This document shows positions 1 to 11,904 of a DNA stretch of 64,000 nt, piece after piece (the stretch's first letter is position 1; every line of letters starts with the position of its first letter). The position numbers and the translations under genes were made by a program. The notes beneath the pieces were generated by a model that was not told where the DNA came from, searched no databases, and worked only from the letters and a program-made list of their open reading frames with translations. Source of the stretch: Marvania coccoides (Eukaryota > Chlorophyta > Trebouxiophyceae > Chlorellales > Chlorellaceae); the NCBI GenBank assembly GCA_963854735.1, contig OY978098.1, forward strand, positions 1,307,501-1,371,500. The letters run 5' to 3'.

Positions 1-262
1 GGGCAGTAACTCTGCCGTCGAGGAGTTGACTGTCTCGCCTGGGTGGACGTACTCCTCTCGCTCCTTGCGCTGCTTGGGACGACCGACTGGCCTCGCTTGC
101 AGACGCTGAGGCAGTGCGGCATGCCTTCCACGTTTAGTGTTTTGATCCCAGCCGAATGCCCAGTCTCCGCTCGCTGAATATTGGCGGCCAGGGCCTTGCG
201 GCTCGCGACATGGACATTCTCGCAGCGTCCCCCGTTGCAGGCCACCTTACTTGCCTTTCCTT
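1..262 (-). other. Possible partial coding exon with an AT-hook-like motif (left edge)
   Basis: Read on the minus strand, one frame stays open from an in-frame stop near 255 to the window edge. It contains the basic motif RPVGRPKQRK, an AT-hook-like core (GRP flanked by basic residues), and a hydrophilic continuation with no Met. A second frame is open over the same stretch and reads as a Cys-containing peptide, so the true frame is uncertain. No start codon or convincing splice acceptor was found. It may be the end of a gene lying left of the window or a transposon-derived fragment. Low confidence. Confidence 0.3.
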
Positions 263-944
263 GAGAATTCAAGGCGTTTTGGAAGAGTTTTCGAGGACCT
301 AATCGATGTGTATGCAGGGGGCGAGATGCAGCGGATATTTGGAAATTCCCAGACCCATCCCGCCGACGGTCTCCCAAGGCACTCCCCCAGGGGCAGATCG
401 AATGCAAGAGTTTCTGGCCTGGCGTTAGAACTTGCTGAGTTAGGGTAGTACGTTCGGGTGAGGGTGACTAGCTGACCAATAACCTTATTATTATAAGGAG
501 CAATGCATATTTGGCCAAAACTAAAGTGCATTGAATTCCTATGTGATTTTGATGATGACGATCGCCAAAATAGATGGGAGCAGGGCGAAAAGAGCCTGCA
601 ATTTCACACACACACGCCTAATCAGATTGAAAATACGTGGTCATGGGGATCGCCAAGCTGTGGGGGTCCGCCGCAAGGAGCTTCGGCCAACCCACTGAGA
701 AAACGCCTGCTGGATCGGTTGCTAGCAGCCTGCTGGATCGGCCACAGATCGTCATCAAACAACGCGGCGAATAGTAGAGTATTATGTATAATGTTGTTAC
801 ATGTACAGCTGATACAGCTACTCAGGGATTTGAAAAAACAAACCCTGGGTCAATGCGCACTACATTACTGGGGCTTTTCCTCACCACATCCTTAAATAAT
901 GGCGGGCTTTACATCGCATTAACGAGTAAATATAATTATACAAC
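263..944. other. Non-coding or unassigned stretch
   Basis: Open frames here (for example 503-895 on plus) have no recognisable domain and biased, unconvincing composition. The last 150 bases are AT-rich and are the likely promoter of the cell-surface protein gene that starts at 945. No repeat or RNA gene was recognised. Confidence 0.4.
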
Positions 945-2099
945 ATGAGAGCCAGCCACCTCAGCGTCGTTTTAACCGCCTGTTTGCTGTTTCCAGCCGA
1001 GGCAATCGCGGAAAAAGCGCGAAGGAAACTGCAATCAAATGTTGATGATGGCTGTGAATGTGCTTTTTTAGCCCCTTGGTGCTGCGTAGGCGACTTTTTT
1101 GATGTGGTGGATGATGGACTTGATGCTATTATCGGAAATGTGAGTTCCCCTTATTTGTGCCGATTTCCAAAATTTGGGTCATCGCCGTGCTCTCCTTCCC
1201 ATTCACATGCCCAGTAGACCCCGAGGAATATTAAGCTCAATGAATAGGGCCCAGTTGTAGGACGTCTTTTCCCACAAGTCCTATTTTACTGTAGTTAACA
1301 AAGCTGTTCCCGCTTTTCGCAGAGCTGCAAAACGACTGGCTGTGACGCTGGGTTCGAGTGCATCGATAACTTTGGATCTGGCCAAGACGAGTGCGTTGAA
1401 ATCACCTGCTCAGACTACTCAACTAGCGACGGATGCTCAGACACGTATTACTGCAATGGAGGAACTTGCGTTGCGTCCCCTTCCCCGCCTTCTTCCGACT
1501 GTTCTGATTACGATACTAGCGATGGGTGCTCTAGTACGCACACCTGCGATGGCGGTACTTGCGTAGCCACCTCCTCTTCCTCGTGCACTGATTACGACAC
1601 AAGCGATGGGTGCTCTGACAACTACTATTGCAACGACTACGGCGCTTGCATATCCTCCACTCCTGAACCCGGACCCAGTCCCAGCCCCATTACGAAACCT
1701 TCCCCAAGCCCATCACCGTCACCCCAACCCGTCCTTTCCCCAAGTCCATCGCCTCAACCAGTGCCTTCACCAAGCCCAATCTTGCCCTCGCCCAGCCCTG
1801 TCAGCTCCCCTCCGATCCCAGCATCCCCCCCTCCCGCTCCAAGCCCTACTATCACCCCTTCTCCAAGCCCTCCTATCACCCCTTCTCCAAGCCCTACTAC
1901 CACCCCTTCTCCCACCAGCTCACCAGCTCCGGGCACCGTCCTGACCCCTCAGCCATCAAGTCCCGGCACTGCTGCCAATGTGACAGATGCAAACGTCAAT
2001 GCACTGCCGCCACCGCCACCGTCCTCAGCGTCCATTGTCCAAGCGATTCTCGTGCGTGTTGGTGTTGTGGCATTTGCATTCTTGTGGTTTCAGATTTAA
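945..2099 (+). CDS. Secreted Cys-rich and Pro-rich (HRGP-like) cell-surface protein
   Basis: Two exons, 945-1139 and 1323-2099, joined in phase 0 across a GTGAGT...CGCAG intron, give 323 residues. The N-terminus is a hydrophobic signal peptide of about 22 residues. The second exon opens with a Cys-rich region holding three copies of a unit of about 30 residues with the pattern C-x-DY-x-TSDGCS...C-x5-C. It continues into a long Ser-Pro-rich tract built on SPSP, like algal and plant hydroxyproline-rich wall glycoproteins. The C-terminus ends in a short hydrophobic stretch after Pro and Ser residues, which could be a GPI-anchor signal or a membrane anchor. A cell wall or surface role is inferred from this architecture; no enzyme domain is visible. 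TGTAA follows at 2372. Confidence 0.75.
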
Positions 2100-3001
2100 A
2101 TGCTCTGGCTCTGCTCTGGTTCTGATGGCCTCTAATGAGGCCTGCTATATTATTTCTATGCTTACGTCTCTTCGTGGTAAATTTTAGTAGTCTTTGTCTG
2201 CCCTCCTTCTGAGCAAATACTTAGTAAGCGTTGCTATTTTCATATGTACACTCGTGCCTACTTTATCCTCCCCCTTGCCCTTTACTACATTCGCGCCAGT
2301 CTGATTGCGGTGAAAAGGCTCTAGCTGCCTTCCATTCTGACTTTAAACTTGTCTTCGTGCCTTTATTATTGTGTAAAAAAGCAACCCGAGTGCCATGACA
2401 CCTGGCGAGGCACAAATCAGTTTGAAAACTTCACCACACGCGCTTGACCACAGTCACCATCCACAATCAAGGATGTTCTACCGAGAATGGGTGGTTATTA
2501 CTGTGACTGTGTGGTTGTTGTTTTCTATTCAGCAGCACCGACAACACCAACAAAACTTATGAAATCAAATAGGTGCTCCTTAAAGAAACGATCTTCAGAC
2601 GCCGCACCGGCATGAATCATTATCAAGCTCGCATCATTATGGGTTGATCAACATAAAAACCCTTTTGAAAATGATGCAATTCGTTGAAATAAAAATGTGG
2701 CGTCGGTTGGCTGTTATTAGGACCAAAGCAATACCCTATTTAATTCTTATCATTTTAAGTATTTTTTCACGCTACTATTAAACAAAAACAGCACCGCTAT
2801 GAGAGATTCCGAAACACGGTCGATTTCATTTTCCACCACCTCTCAGGCACCGCATTTCATTTCATTTCATCCGCAATTAAACCAGCTTCGAGCACGTATA
2901 CCACCATTCCGTTCCCCATGCCGTCCTTTATTGGAGTTGCTTTTGTGATCAAACTTAAATAAATCAATACTGTGCGGCCTCCACCCTGGCTCATCTTCGC
3001 T
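2100..3001. other. 3' flank and promoter region
   Basis: AT-rich sequence between the surface-protein gene and the alpha-mannosidase gene. It holds the likely polyadenylation signal TGTAA at 2372-2376 and a short ATTTC tandem (TTTCATTTCATTTCAT) near 2852-2870. No gene is supported. Confidence 0.5.
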
Positions 3002-6000
3002 ATGCTTACGCGCTTCTACCTCCTGGTAGCGTTGCAAACGTGCCTGTGGCGCTGCACCGCCGCTGCGTACGACACTGCAGCCACACGGGAGGCGGAGCCC
3101 GACCGCCTGCAAGTGCATCTGGTGCCTCACTCGCACGACGACGCTGGCTGGCTGAAGACCGTAGACCAGTACTACTACGGCTCCCGGCAGGACATCCAGA
3201 CCGCCGGCGTGCAGTACATTTTGGATTCTGTAGTCGCCGCCCTCATTAAATGCCCCGACCGCCGCTTCTCCTTCGCCGAAATCTCCTTCTTCTCGCGGTG
3301 GTGGGCGGAGCAGGACGCCGAGACCCAAGCTGCAGTCAAATCTCTGGTGAAGGAGGGCCGGCTGACGTTTGTCAACGGTGGGTACGTGCAACACGATGAA
3401 GCCACCTCTCACTTCGTAGCCATGATTGACCAAACCACCCTGGGGCACCGCTTCCTGAAAGACAAACTCGACTTTGTGCCCACCATCGGGTGGCAAATCG
3501 ACCCGTTCGGCCACACTTCGACCCAAGCCGGCCTTCTCGGCGCCTCTTTGGGCTTTGACGCGCTCTTTTTCGGGCGCGCTGACTACCAAGACATGACCAA
3601 GCGCAAGCGGGAGCTGCAGCTGGAGGTTCTGTGGCGGGGCTCCGGCGGGGGCCCGTCCGCACCGGAGGCTGATGCCGGCGCTTCTCTTTTCACTGGCAAC
3701 TTTGCCTCTGGCAATTATGGACCCCCCCCTGGATTCTGGTGGGAGTGGGTGGCCACCCCTGACGCTCCCATGATGGACGACCCCCGCCTGAAGGACTACA
3801 ACGTGGAAGAAAGGGTGGAGAAGTTTGTGCAGGGCTGCCTGGAGCAAGCAAACGTGACGAAGGGCGTGGACATCATGATGACCATGGGCTCGGACTTTCA
3901 CTACACCAACGCCCACCTGTGGTGCGTCATTTTGCTCGTTAACCCACTATTCTACTATTACTGTTACTGTTACTGTATTGTATTACTCAACTGCCTTTTT
4001 CTACTGCATTAAAGCAAGGGTAATATTACGTAATATTGATTATTTATTGTTTATTATTTATTGAGTATACTCTACTGCATTCCTCTACTGCATTACTCTA
4101 CTGTATTCCTATATTGTTTTTCCCCACGGTGACAAATTCTGTTTCTGTTCCTTGCTGCAATATTTTTTCTGACTTTCTGCCCCAGGTACAAAAACCTTGA
4201 CAAGCTCATTCACTACGTGAACAAAGACGGCCGGGTGCACGCGTTCTACTCCTCCCCCCAGGACTACGTGGCAGCCAAGCACTCGTACAACACCACGTGG
4301 CCGCTCAAGCGCTCCGACTTTTTCCCCTACGCCGACACCCCCCACTCCTATTGGACAGGGTACTTCAGCAGCCGGCCTACCAGCAAGGGCTACATTCGCG
4401 CCGCCACGGCCTACCTGCAGGCAGCGCGACAGCTGGAGGCTTATGTGGGCGTTAACCCGAAAGGAAAGTTTTTTTTCTACTTCTATTATATTCACCTTAT
4501 TTCGGAGAATTTGTTTCCCTTTAATATCAAAATTGAGCTTTGTCATCGATACAATTTACTTGTTTTTAATTTATATCGGTATTGTTGTACTGTGCAGGCC
4601 CCAACACGGCAGCGCTTGAAGCTGCGGTGGCGCTGTGCCAGCACCATGACAGCATCACAGGCACAGCGAGGCAGCACGTGGTCAACGACTACCACTCCCG
4701 CATCCACGCAGGCATGTTGGAGGCCCAGCAGGTGGTCACTGTCGCGCTGGGGCGCCTGATTTTGAGGGGCGGCCGCCAATCTTTAACCAAAAAAGAAAAT
4801 ATGGCGCTTCTGCCCCGCCTCCAGGCCGAAACCACTGCGCAAGGCGCTTTTTTGCGCCCTGAAAGTGCCTCTGATGGCCCAGACTTCAGAGTGCCTTTGC
4901 AAGGCTGCCTGTGGCGGAACGTCAGCGCATGTGGGCCAACGGTGGATCTCTCCCGCCTGGGTGCTTCAATTTTCGCCGTGGTTTACAACCCGGTGGCGTG
5001 GTCCAGGGTTGCGCCTGTCCGCGTGCCGGTCTCCACCCAGCAGCAGTGCCTGGCATGGAAAGTGGTTGGTCCCAACGGCGAAAATGTCCAGGCGCAGCTG
5101 GTGCCGGCGGCCGACTCCACGCTGGGGCTGCAGCGCGTGCTGGCGGAGGCGAACGCCACGCCGCCCATGGCTGCGGGCGACGCGGAGGTAGTGTTCACCG
5201 CTGACTTGCCGCCCTTGGGATTTTCTACCTTCGAGCTTCGGCCCCACAAGAACTGCAGCGGGGAGCAGAATCAGAAGGGGGCATCGTCCGCTCCTCATTC
5301 TACCGTGCATGCTTTGAGCTTACCCACCCGCGAGACGGTTTCCATCACCAACGGCATTGTGACGTTGACTTTTGATGGCGACAGCGGTCTGTTGGCGTCC
5401 ATGGAGGTAGAAAGCGGCTCTGCTGTGGACCTGATGCTCGATTTCGGGTGGTACAACGCCAGCGACGGGCTGGAGACGGAGGAAGACTATGGGCAGAGCT
5501 CCGGCGCGTATATTTTCAGGCCTAATGGCGAGACGCCGCTGCGGCAGCATGCGGGGGGGGGAGGGCGCGGCTGGCGGTCGCTGTTCGGGGTCAAAGGGCT
5601 GCGAGGGTGCAGGGCTGCGGTTGCGGCGTTGGAAGTGGTGGAGGGTGAGGAGCTGAGCGAGGTGCGGCAGATTTTCGACGACTGGGCCTCGTTGATAATC
5701 AGGTAAGAATATTACGCATCTTTCTTTTGTATTCCTTCTTTCTTCCACGAATTTCTATTAATTTAGCTATCCTACTCAATTCTTCATTCCACGCCTCACA
5801 ATTCTCATCACTATTTATTTCATCGCGGCAATAGCTATTACTTTTCTTCCTTCCTTCCTTTTCTTCAGGCTGCACCGAGGCCAACGCCACTTCGAGGTGG
5901 AGTGGACCGTGGGCCCGATCCCGTACGAAGACGGCCTCGGGAAGGAGGTAGTGCTGCGGTACAGCTCGTCCCTGGACTCTGGCGATGCTTTCTACACCGA

Positions 6001-7172
6001 CGCCAACGGCAGGGCCATGGTGCGGCGGCAGCGCAACTTCCGCTCCTCCTGGGACCTCAACGTCACCGAGCCGGTGGCTGGCAACTACTACCCCGTGACC
6101 GCGGCCGCTTTCGTGCAGGATAACGACACCCAGTTGGCAGTGCTGACAGACAGAGCGCAAGGTACCGAAAAGAAAGATTGATTAGCTTAAAATTCAATCT
6201 AGCGTTAATGCGTTCTTGAAATATGGGTGGATAGTTTTATATATGACTATAAGCTACTTTGTGATTTTTTTTTGCATCGATTCAAATGTATTTTACTTGA
6301 TTTAAATGCAGGCGCTGCCTCACTTCGCAGCGGCGAAATGGAGTTCATGGTGCACCGCCGCACGCTGGTGGACGACCGCAGGGGCGTACATGAGGCGCTA
6401 AACGAGACTGTCTGCGGCTGCAGAGACTGCGACTGCCCTGGTATGCTCATTTTTCCTCTGGAAAAAAAATCGGTTTTTTTCAAATATTTTATGCGTCTTT
6501 CATGTTGGTGTAGGTTTGATTGCCAGGGGAGTGCACTGGGTGCTGTTGGCCCCACGCGCCTCTGCAGCCCACGCACGCCGCTCATTGCAGCAGCTTCTTA
6601 ACGATCCTCCAGTGCTGGCATTTGGCCCAGTGCCTCAATCACTCAGCAGCAACGCTAAAAACACGAATAATGCAGGATACGAGAGCAGCGATGGGGATAG
6701 CAATGGCAATGGCAGTCTGCTGGGCCTGCGGCGCTCCTTCTCTCTCACCGACGACCGCATTCTGCACAGCGGGGTGCACCTGCTGACGCTGATGGGCCTG
6801 GACCACCGTCAGCTGCTGGTGCGCGTGGCGCACCTGTGGGACGTGGACGAGACTGCCAGCGGCAACGCCAGTGCTGCTGCCGCTGCTGAGCAGGGGTTCA
6901 CAGAGGACCTTGGCGCCTTGCTGGCTGAATTCCACTGCAACGAACGGCCCGTGGAGCTCACGCTAAGTGGGAACCAGCTCCGCATCGAACTGCATAGGCT
7001 GGAGTTCCTCCCAGGCAGGAGCATCGACGTGAATAAGGCTGCTGCTGACTCCGTCTCCGACGCCGATGCCGCCCCCAGCAACGCGTCTGCTGTCGCTGGC
7101 GGCAGCTCAGGCTCGTGGCTGGTGCACCTGCAGCCCATGGAAGTACGGACGTTCAGCGTTGGCTGCTGGTGA
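3002..7172 (+). CDS. Alpha-mannosidase, glycoside hydrolase family 38 (lysosomal/vacuolar type)
   Basis: Removes alpha-linked mannose from N-glycans, normally in the vacuole/lysosome or secretory route. Six exons fit in phase: 3002-3921, 4186-4448, 4598-5702, 5869-6161, 6312-6440 and 6514-7172, giving 1,122 residues, close to the family size. The start at 3002 was chosen because it opens a hydrophobic signal peptide. HSHDDAGW (residues 43-50) is the metal-binding GH38 signature. DPFGHT (Asp167) carries the catalytic nucleophile. QHHDSITGT marks the mid-domain. Intron 2 only works with a non-canonical GC donor at 4449 (G|GCGTTA), because no GT site keeps the frame. Acidic CDCP near the exon 5 end and the C-terminal beta domain follow the family order. 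AATAAA lies at about 7223. The gene is convergent with the CDKC gene. Confidence 0.93.
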
Positions 7173-7511
7173 AAATCTTCGGGGATTTATTTTGAAATTC
7201 GCTGTCCTGCGCCTTTTTGGTGAATAAATTTTTTCCCTACCTAGACTGAAGCGTGTCATATGCCAGCATGAAATAATAGGGTTTAGCAATCCAGCATTTT
7301 TGTTTTGATGCGTATGTATTCTTTTCTACTGCTGGTTTGATTCGGGCGTCGTTTTTTTACATACGCTATTTTATTGCTATTACTTTTCTTCATCTGCCTC
7401 CAGATTTGTGCAATACAATCAAGTTCATCTATCTGCAGAATAAACAGGCGTTACTCATTATATACTCTCATAGTCGAGAGGCAGCAGTATGAGCAAACTT
7501 ATATACCAGCA

Positions 7512-9589
7512 TCACCGCTTCTCTTGGTGCCACGTCGGCAGCGCCCCCTGGCTACCGTAGCCTTGGCTGCCACCTCCGTACCCGCCCTGGCTGCCATACC
7601 CACCCTGGCTGCCGCCGCCACCGTACCCGCCGTAGCCACCCCCCATTCCCTGCTGCCCCGGCGGCTGAGTCCTCCTCCGCCTGGCGTCCTCTCCTCCCCC
7701 TCCCATGCCTGGCTGCCCCTGCATGCCCGCTCGCTCCGCTTGTCTTTTTTTCTTCATCGTCATTTCGTGGGACTGCTCGTACTTCGGCATCTGCTCTGCC
7801 GTGAACATCTTGGGCTCCGCTGTGAACCAGGGGTGCTGCAATGACAAAACAAACAAGAGCAGTGAAAGGGGGACAAGAAAGCTATATTTTGGTTTAAGTC
7901 TATAGTTGTAAGAAAATCTGGCGCAATATTGCATAATGAAGCACGAAATCAATTGAGAGATGCATTGAAGATATCATTTTAATAAACCGACAAATTTGGG
8001 ATGTGTGGCATTAAAAGTAAGAGGAATGAGGGGGTAGAGTGATGCGTTTCTTACGGTTGTTGCTTCTGACGCGTCGATGCGCTTCGAGGGGTCCAGCGTG
8101 AGCAATTTTTCAATCAGGTCCACCGCCTTTGGGTCGTTGATCTTCAGGTCGGCCAGCTTGGTGCGCAGCTGGCTGGTGGGGGGGAATGAGCGAGCCGCAG
8201 GGTTGTCTTCCACCATCTGCTGGAAGCTGCATGGCAAAAGTAAGGGAAGAAGGAGAGATGACCAGAAGTGCGGATTTTGAAAAAAAATTAAGTCAGTACA
8301 TCTCCATTAAACACATATAGAAAAGCTGAATAAAACCCCAATCGTATATAGTGTCTCTACCCCTCCCCTCCCAAGGTAGAAGAAGAAACAGGAATACAAA
8401 AAGGACGGAGAAAAAAAATTAAAAAAAAATATATATTCAATAACTCACTACTTGAGCTTGGTGCAGTTGGGGAGACTGTCCTCGGTGGGCCTGCCCAGCA
8501 CCTTGCAGATGATCTCCACCTGCGTGGTCTCGTCCTTCCCCGGGAACAGCGGACGCCCCGTTAGCATCTCCACCATGATGCACCCAGCGCTCCACATGTC
8601 CACCTCCTTGCCGTAGATGTCAGCCCCCAGGCACAGCTCGGGCGGGCGGTACCACAGCGTGATGACGCGGTTGGTCATCAGCACTTTCTTCTTCTCCTTC
8701 TCTTTGTCTTTCTCAGTGCCCGGCGCGGGAGCCGGCTCGCTCTTCACGCCGTCCCTCTCGTCATTTTGGCGGCCCAGCATGGACCGCGCCAGCCCAAAGT
8801 CCGCTATCTTCAGCTCCCCGCTGTTACTGACAAGCAGGTTGGCGTTCTTCAAGTCTCGGTGAAGGATGTTTTTGCTCTGCAGCAGCGCCAGCCCCTGGAA
8901 CAGCTGCTTCATATACCGCTTCACCTGGCCAATCGCGAACGGCGGCTCGGGGTGCTCGTGCCGGCGCTTTATTTTAGACATTTCAGCGGCAGCGGCGGCT
9001 TTGTCGCGGTTGGCCCGGTCCAGAAGGCCAGCCATGTCGTGGTCCATGTAGTCAAACACCATGTAAACACTGCCCTTGTTGCGGTTGGCTTCGTGGCCTG
9101 CGAGATGTAGAAGGGAGAGGGGGGTGAGCAAAAATGGAGCAAACTACGGGTAAAACATCATTCAATTTAGAAAAAATAATGATTTGGCTCACTGTCTGAG
9201 CGCACGATCTCGCGCAGACGGATAATATTGTTGCGCAGCAGCTGCCCGCTCAACACATTATCGCTCACTGCCAGCTTTGACAGAATTTTAATCTCCCGAA
9301 TGGCGGTGATGGGGAACCCCTCCTTCTCGTTCTCCATCTTGATCTTCTTCACCGCAACCTGCTCCCCCGTAGCCTTGTCCAGCGCCTTAAACACCTCGCC
9401 GTAGGTCCCCTGCCCCAGGTGCACCAGCTTCTCGTAGGCATCCTCGATGCGGCGGCACCCGCCAAACTCTCGGCTGTCGATGCTCCCCATATCTGGGAGC
9501 TCAAGAACCCATTCCGAGGGGATCGTGGTGTACTTGTGCGGCGGCCGGGCCGGCTTGGGGTCGCCCGCCGGCGGCTGGGGGGTCGCCAT
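7512..9589 (-). CDS. CDKC: Cyclin-dependent kinase, CDKC/CDK9 type (PITAIRE)
   Basis: Predicted cyclin-T partner kinase that phosphorylates the RNA polymerase II C-terminal domain in the nucleus. Four exons on the minus strand: 9589-9193, 9097-8449, 8226-8055 and 7835-7512, giving 513 residues. The ATG at 9589 precedes a Pro-rich N-terminus. Visible kinase features: the Gly loop GQGTYGEV (59-66), VAVKK with Lys81, cyclin-contact helix PITAIRE (93-99), HRDLK (212-216), DFG (232-234), and TNRVITLWYRPPE from Thr274. PITAIRE with this T-loop points to CDKC rather than the cell-cycle CDKA. The activation loop carries an extra charged insert (about 241-272). The C-terminal 60 residues are a Gly/Tyr/Gln-rich tail, which can be encoded by low-complexity repeats. 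The gene is divergent from GID8. Confidence 0.93.
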
Positions 9590-10029
9590 GTAAAGGTAGA
9601 GAGGCAAGCGGGAGCGCTCTTCTACTTCTCTCTCAGCTGCTGAGAAACGGTTGCTGGAAAAAAATGGGATGGAATTGGGTCGTCAGCACCGCGATATACT
9701 GTTTCAAAATTGGGCTTGCTGCACGCAGCGCAAAGAAACGGCGACAATGATTTTGAAATGATGTCAAGAGAGAGGAGTCGCAAAAGGGTAATCTGCTGCA
9801 AGAGCTTCACAGATTGGGATAAATTATTGTTTTATACACTGTAAAAATGATGAAGAGCAGAGGAAAAAACGCGGTTTTTTGAATCCCCAAAAATAAACTT
9901 CGATTCGTTCGTTCTGTGGCCCTCGACTTTTATTTCCTGTGTTTTATTTTCCATTGCGATTCATTTTTATAAACGAGCCATTCTGCGAATCACCTTTGAA
10001 CATTCAAACAAAATAAATTTCTAACCGAG
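9590..10029. promoter_or_regulatory. Divergent intergenic region of CDKC and GID8
   Basis: About 440 bp separate the two start codons, so this should hold both promoters and 5' UTRs. The sequence is AT-rich with no clear TATA box at a fixed distance. No coding feature is supported. Confidence 0.4.
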
Positions 10030-11052
10030 ATGTCAACCTTCAGCGAGCTTGCAAACGTCATGCGACAAGCAACGGTGCTACACCCTGTAACTATAGCAAT
10101 ACCCAAAGAATCGAAAGCTGAAGTAAGCTCATGGGCACCTTCTCCAGACATCTTCAACACAACCCTTTTTAACCCCTCCATTTTCCCTCGCAAGCAGGCC
10201 AGCATCAAGACAATCTCCTCCACAGAGTGGGAAACCAAGCTGGCAGACGTCAAGATCCGACGAGACGACATGAACAAACTGATCATGAACTTTTTGGTGA
10301 CTGAGGTGAGGCCCAATTTGCCTCTCTCCCTTAACCCCCCTTTTCAATTATGTTTCCACTCCTACTTCTGTTCCACACCCTTCTCATTCCTCCCTTCATC
10401 TCCACCCCCCAAACAGGGCTACGTCGACGCTGCTTTGGCGTTTCAGAGGGAATCCGGCGCCGCTCCGATCGTCGACCTGGCGGCCATCACCGACCGCATG
10501 GAGGTGCGCCGCGCGGTGCAGAGCGGCGACATTGAGGCCGCCATCGAGCGCGTCAACGATCTCGACCCAGAGATCCTCGAGGAGCACACAGAGCTGCTGT
10601 TCCACCTGCAGCAGCTGCGCCTCATTGAGCTCATCCGCAAGGGGGCGGTGGACGAGGCGCTGGACTTCGCGCAGGACCAGCTGGCGCCGCGCGGGGAGGA
10701 CAACCCCGCGTTTCTAGAGGAGTTGGAGCGCACGATGGCGCTGCTGGTGTTTGATGACCCCGCCGCCAGCCCAATGGGCGATCTGTTGGAGCCGGCGCAG
10801 CGGGCGCGCACCGCCAGCGAGCTGAACGCAGCCATCCTGGCTTCGCAGTCGCAAGCGGGCAAGCCCAAGCTGCCCAACTTGCTGAAGTTCTTGGTGTGGG
10901 GGCAGCAGCGGCTTGCGGAGAAGGCCAGCTTTCCTAAGATGGAGGACCTGGTGGAGGCGCAGCCGGCAGAGGTGGCGGGTGCGGGGAATGACAAGGACGA
11001 GGCCATGCAGGATGTGGAGCCTGTGGCGTTTGCCCGAGTGCAGACGAGATGA
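10030..11052 (+). CDS. GID8: GID8/TWA1-like LisH-CTLH-CRA protein (CTLH/GID E3 ligase subunit)
   Basis: Scaffold subunit of the GID/CTLH ubiquitin ligase. The conserved core starts near EWETKLADVKIRRDDMNK and runs through a LisH motif (LIMNFLVTEGYVDAA), a CTLH domain (ITDRMEVRRAVQSGDIEAAI) and a CRA domain ending near WGQQRLAEKA. The secure intron is 10306-10416 (GTGAGG...ACAG), 111 bp and in frame. A second likely intron, 10123-10197 (GTAAGC...AGCAG, 75 bp, C/T-rich 3' end), is also in frame and its translation matches nothing in the family. If both are removed the protein is 278 residues. The N-terminal 31 residues are not conserved. TGTAA lies at 11130. Confidence 0.9.
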   Translation: MSTFSELANVMRQATVLHPVTIAIPKESKAEVSSWAPSPDIFNTTLFNPSIFPRKQASIKTISSTEWETKLADVKIRRDDMNKLIMNFLVTEVRPNLPLSLNPPFQLCFHSYFCSTPFSFLPSSPPPKQGYVDAALAFQRESGAAPIVDLAAITDRMEVRRAVQSGDIEAAIERVNDLDPEILEEHTELLFHLQQLRLIELIRKGAVDEALDFAQDQLAPRGEDNPAFLEELERTMALLVFDDPAASPMGDLLEPAQRARTASELNAAILASQSQAGKPKLPNLLKFLVWGQQRLAEKASFPKMEDLVEAQPAEVAGAGNDKDEAMQDVEPVAFARVQTR

Positions 11053-11340
11053 GACGGGATGGCATCGAAATGTCAACGAAAGGGAAATGAATGAGCTGTA
11101 TATTAATGTACGATTGTGTGGATGAATACTGTAATATAAGCAAATGACACTAAATTTCTTTTCTAGCGGTTTTTCTTTCTTCCCTGCTCCTTTTGCAACA
11201 TGGTCGGTCTCCATGCAGGCAGGCTCCATTCTTGTGGAATTTCGCTGCCTTTTTTTTTTAAATTTCTCTTTGGTTTTCCGAAGAGGTGGGTTGTTTAAAA
11301 AGCGCAACGGAAGAGGGGCTCATGATGCCACTGACAATTA

Positions 11341-11440
<100 letters not shown>

Positions 11441-11904
11441 CTAATCTTCCCGTTCAGGCGCCCATGCGCAGCACAGAAAAGGATGGAGAGCACAACACGC
11501 CGTCTTCTTTCTGCATGCAGCTCACTTTTCAGACAGCCAAGCTATGTTTGAAAGCTGAGGTGTCTGGAAAAATCGAGAAAATTCGAAAACCATTGAAAGC
11601 GCATTTCGGAGGCTTCAATTTTCATTTCTAATATTATTTAAACACGTATAGAAGCAGTTTGAGCAGCTAAGCAAGCAAAACGCTGACGAACAAGAAGAAT
11701 ACGATCAAGCACATTATAATCTTGTCAAAAGCAGGCCTCTTTATGGACATTCCGGCCTCGAGGATGAGCCTCACATCCACATTCGGTAAATTGCATATCG
11801 AACATAAATGAATGCGCTTCTCGCAAGGTCCAAATTGGACACACTTCATCCCCATCCCTCAACACTCTGCAGGCCGGCTCGCCTCCCGTAGGATCTTGCC
11901 CATC

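Noticed and set aside
503..895. 130-residue frame before the surface-protein gene
   Set aside because: Low-complexity and CA-repeat content with no recognisable domain.
2867..3916. 349-codon minus-strand frame opposite alpha-mannosidase exon 1
   Set aside because: Shadow of a GC-rich exon; His/Val/Gly-rich with no domain, and the plus-strand product is a clear enzyme.
4449..4469. GT donor at 4468 for alpha-mannosidase intron 2
   Set aside because: It leaves the next exon out of frame; only the GC donor at 4449 restores GPNTAALE as in the family.
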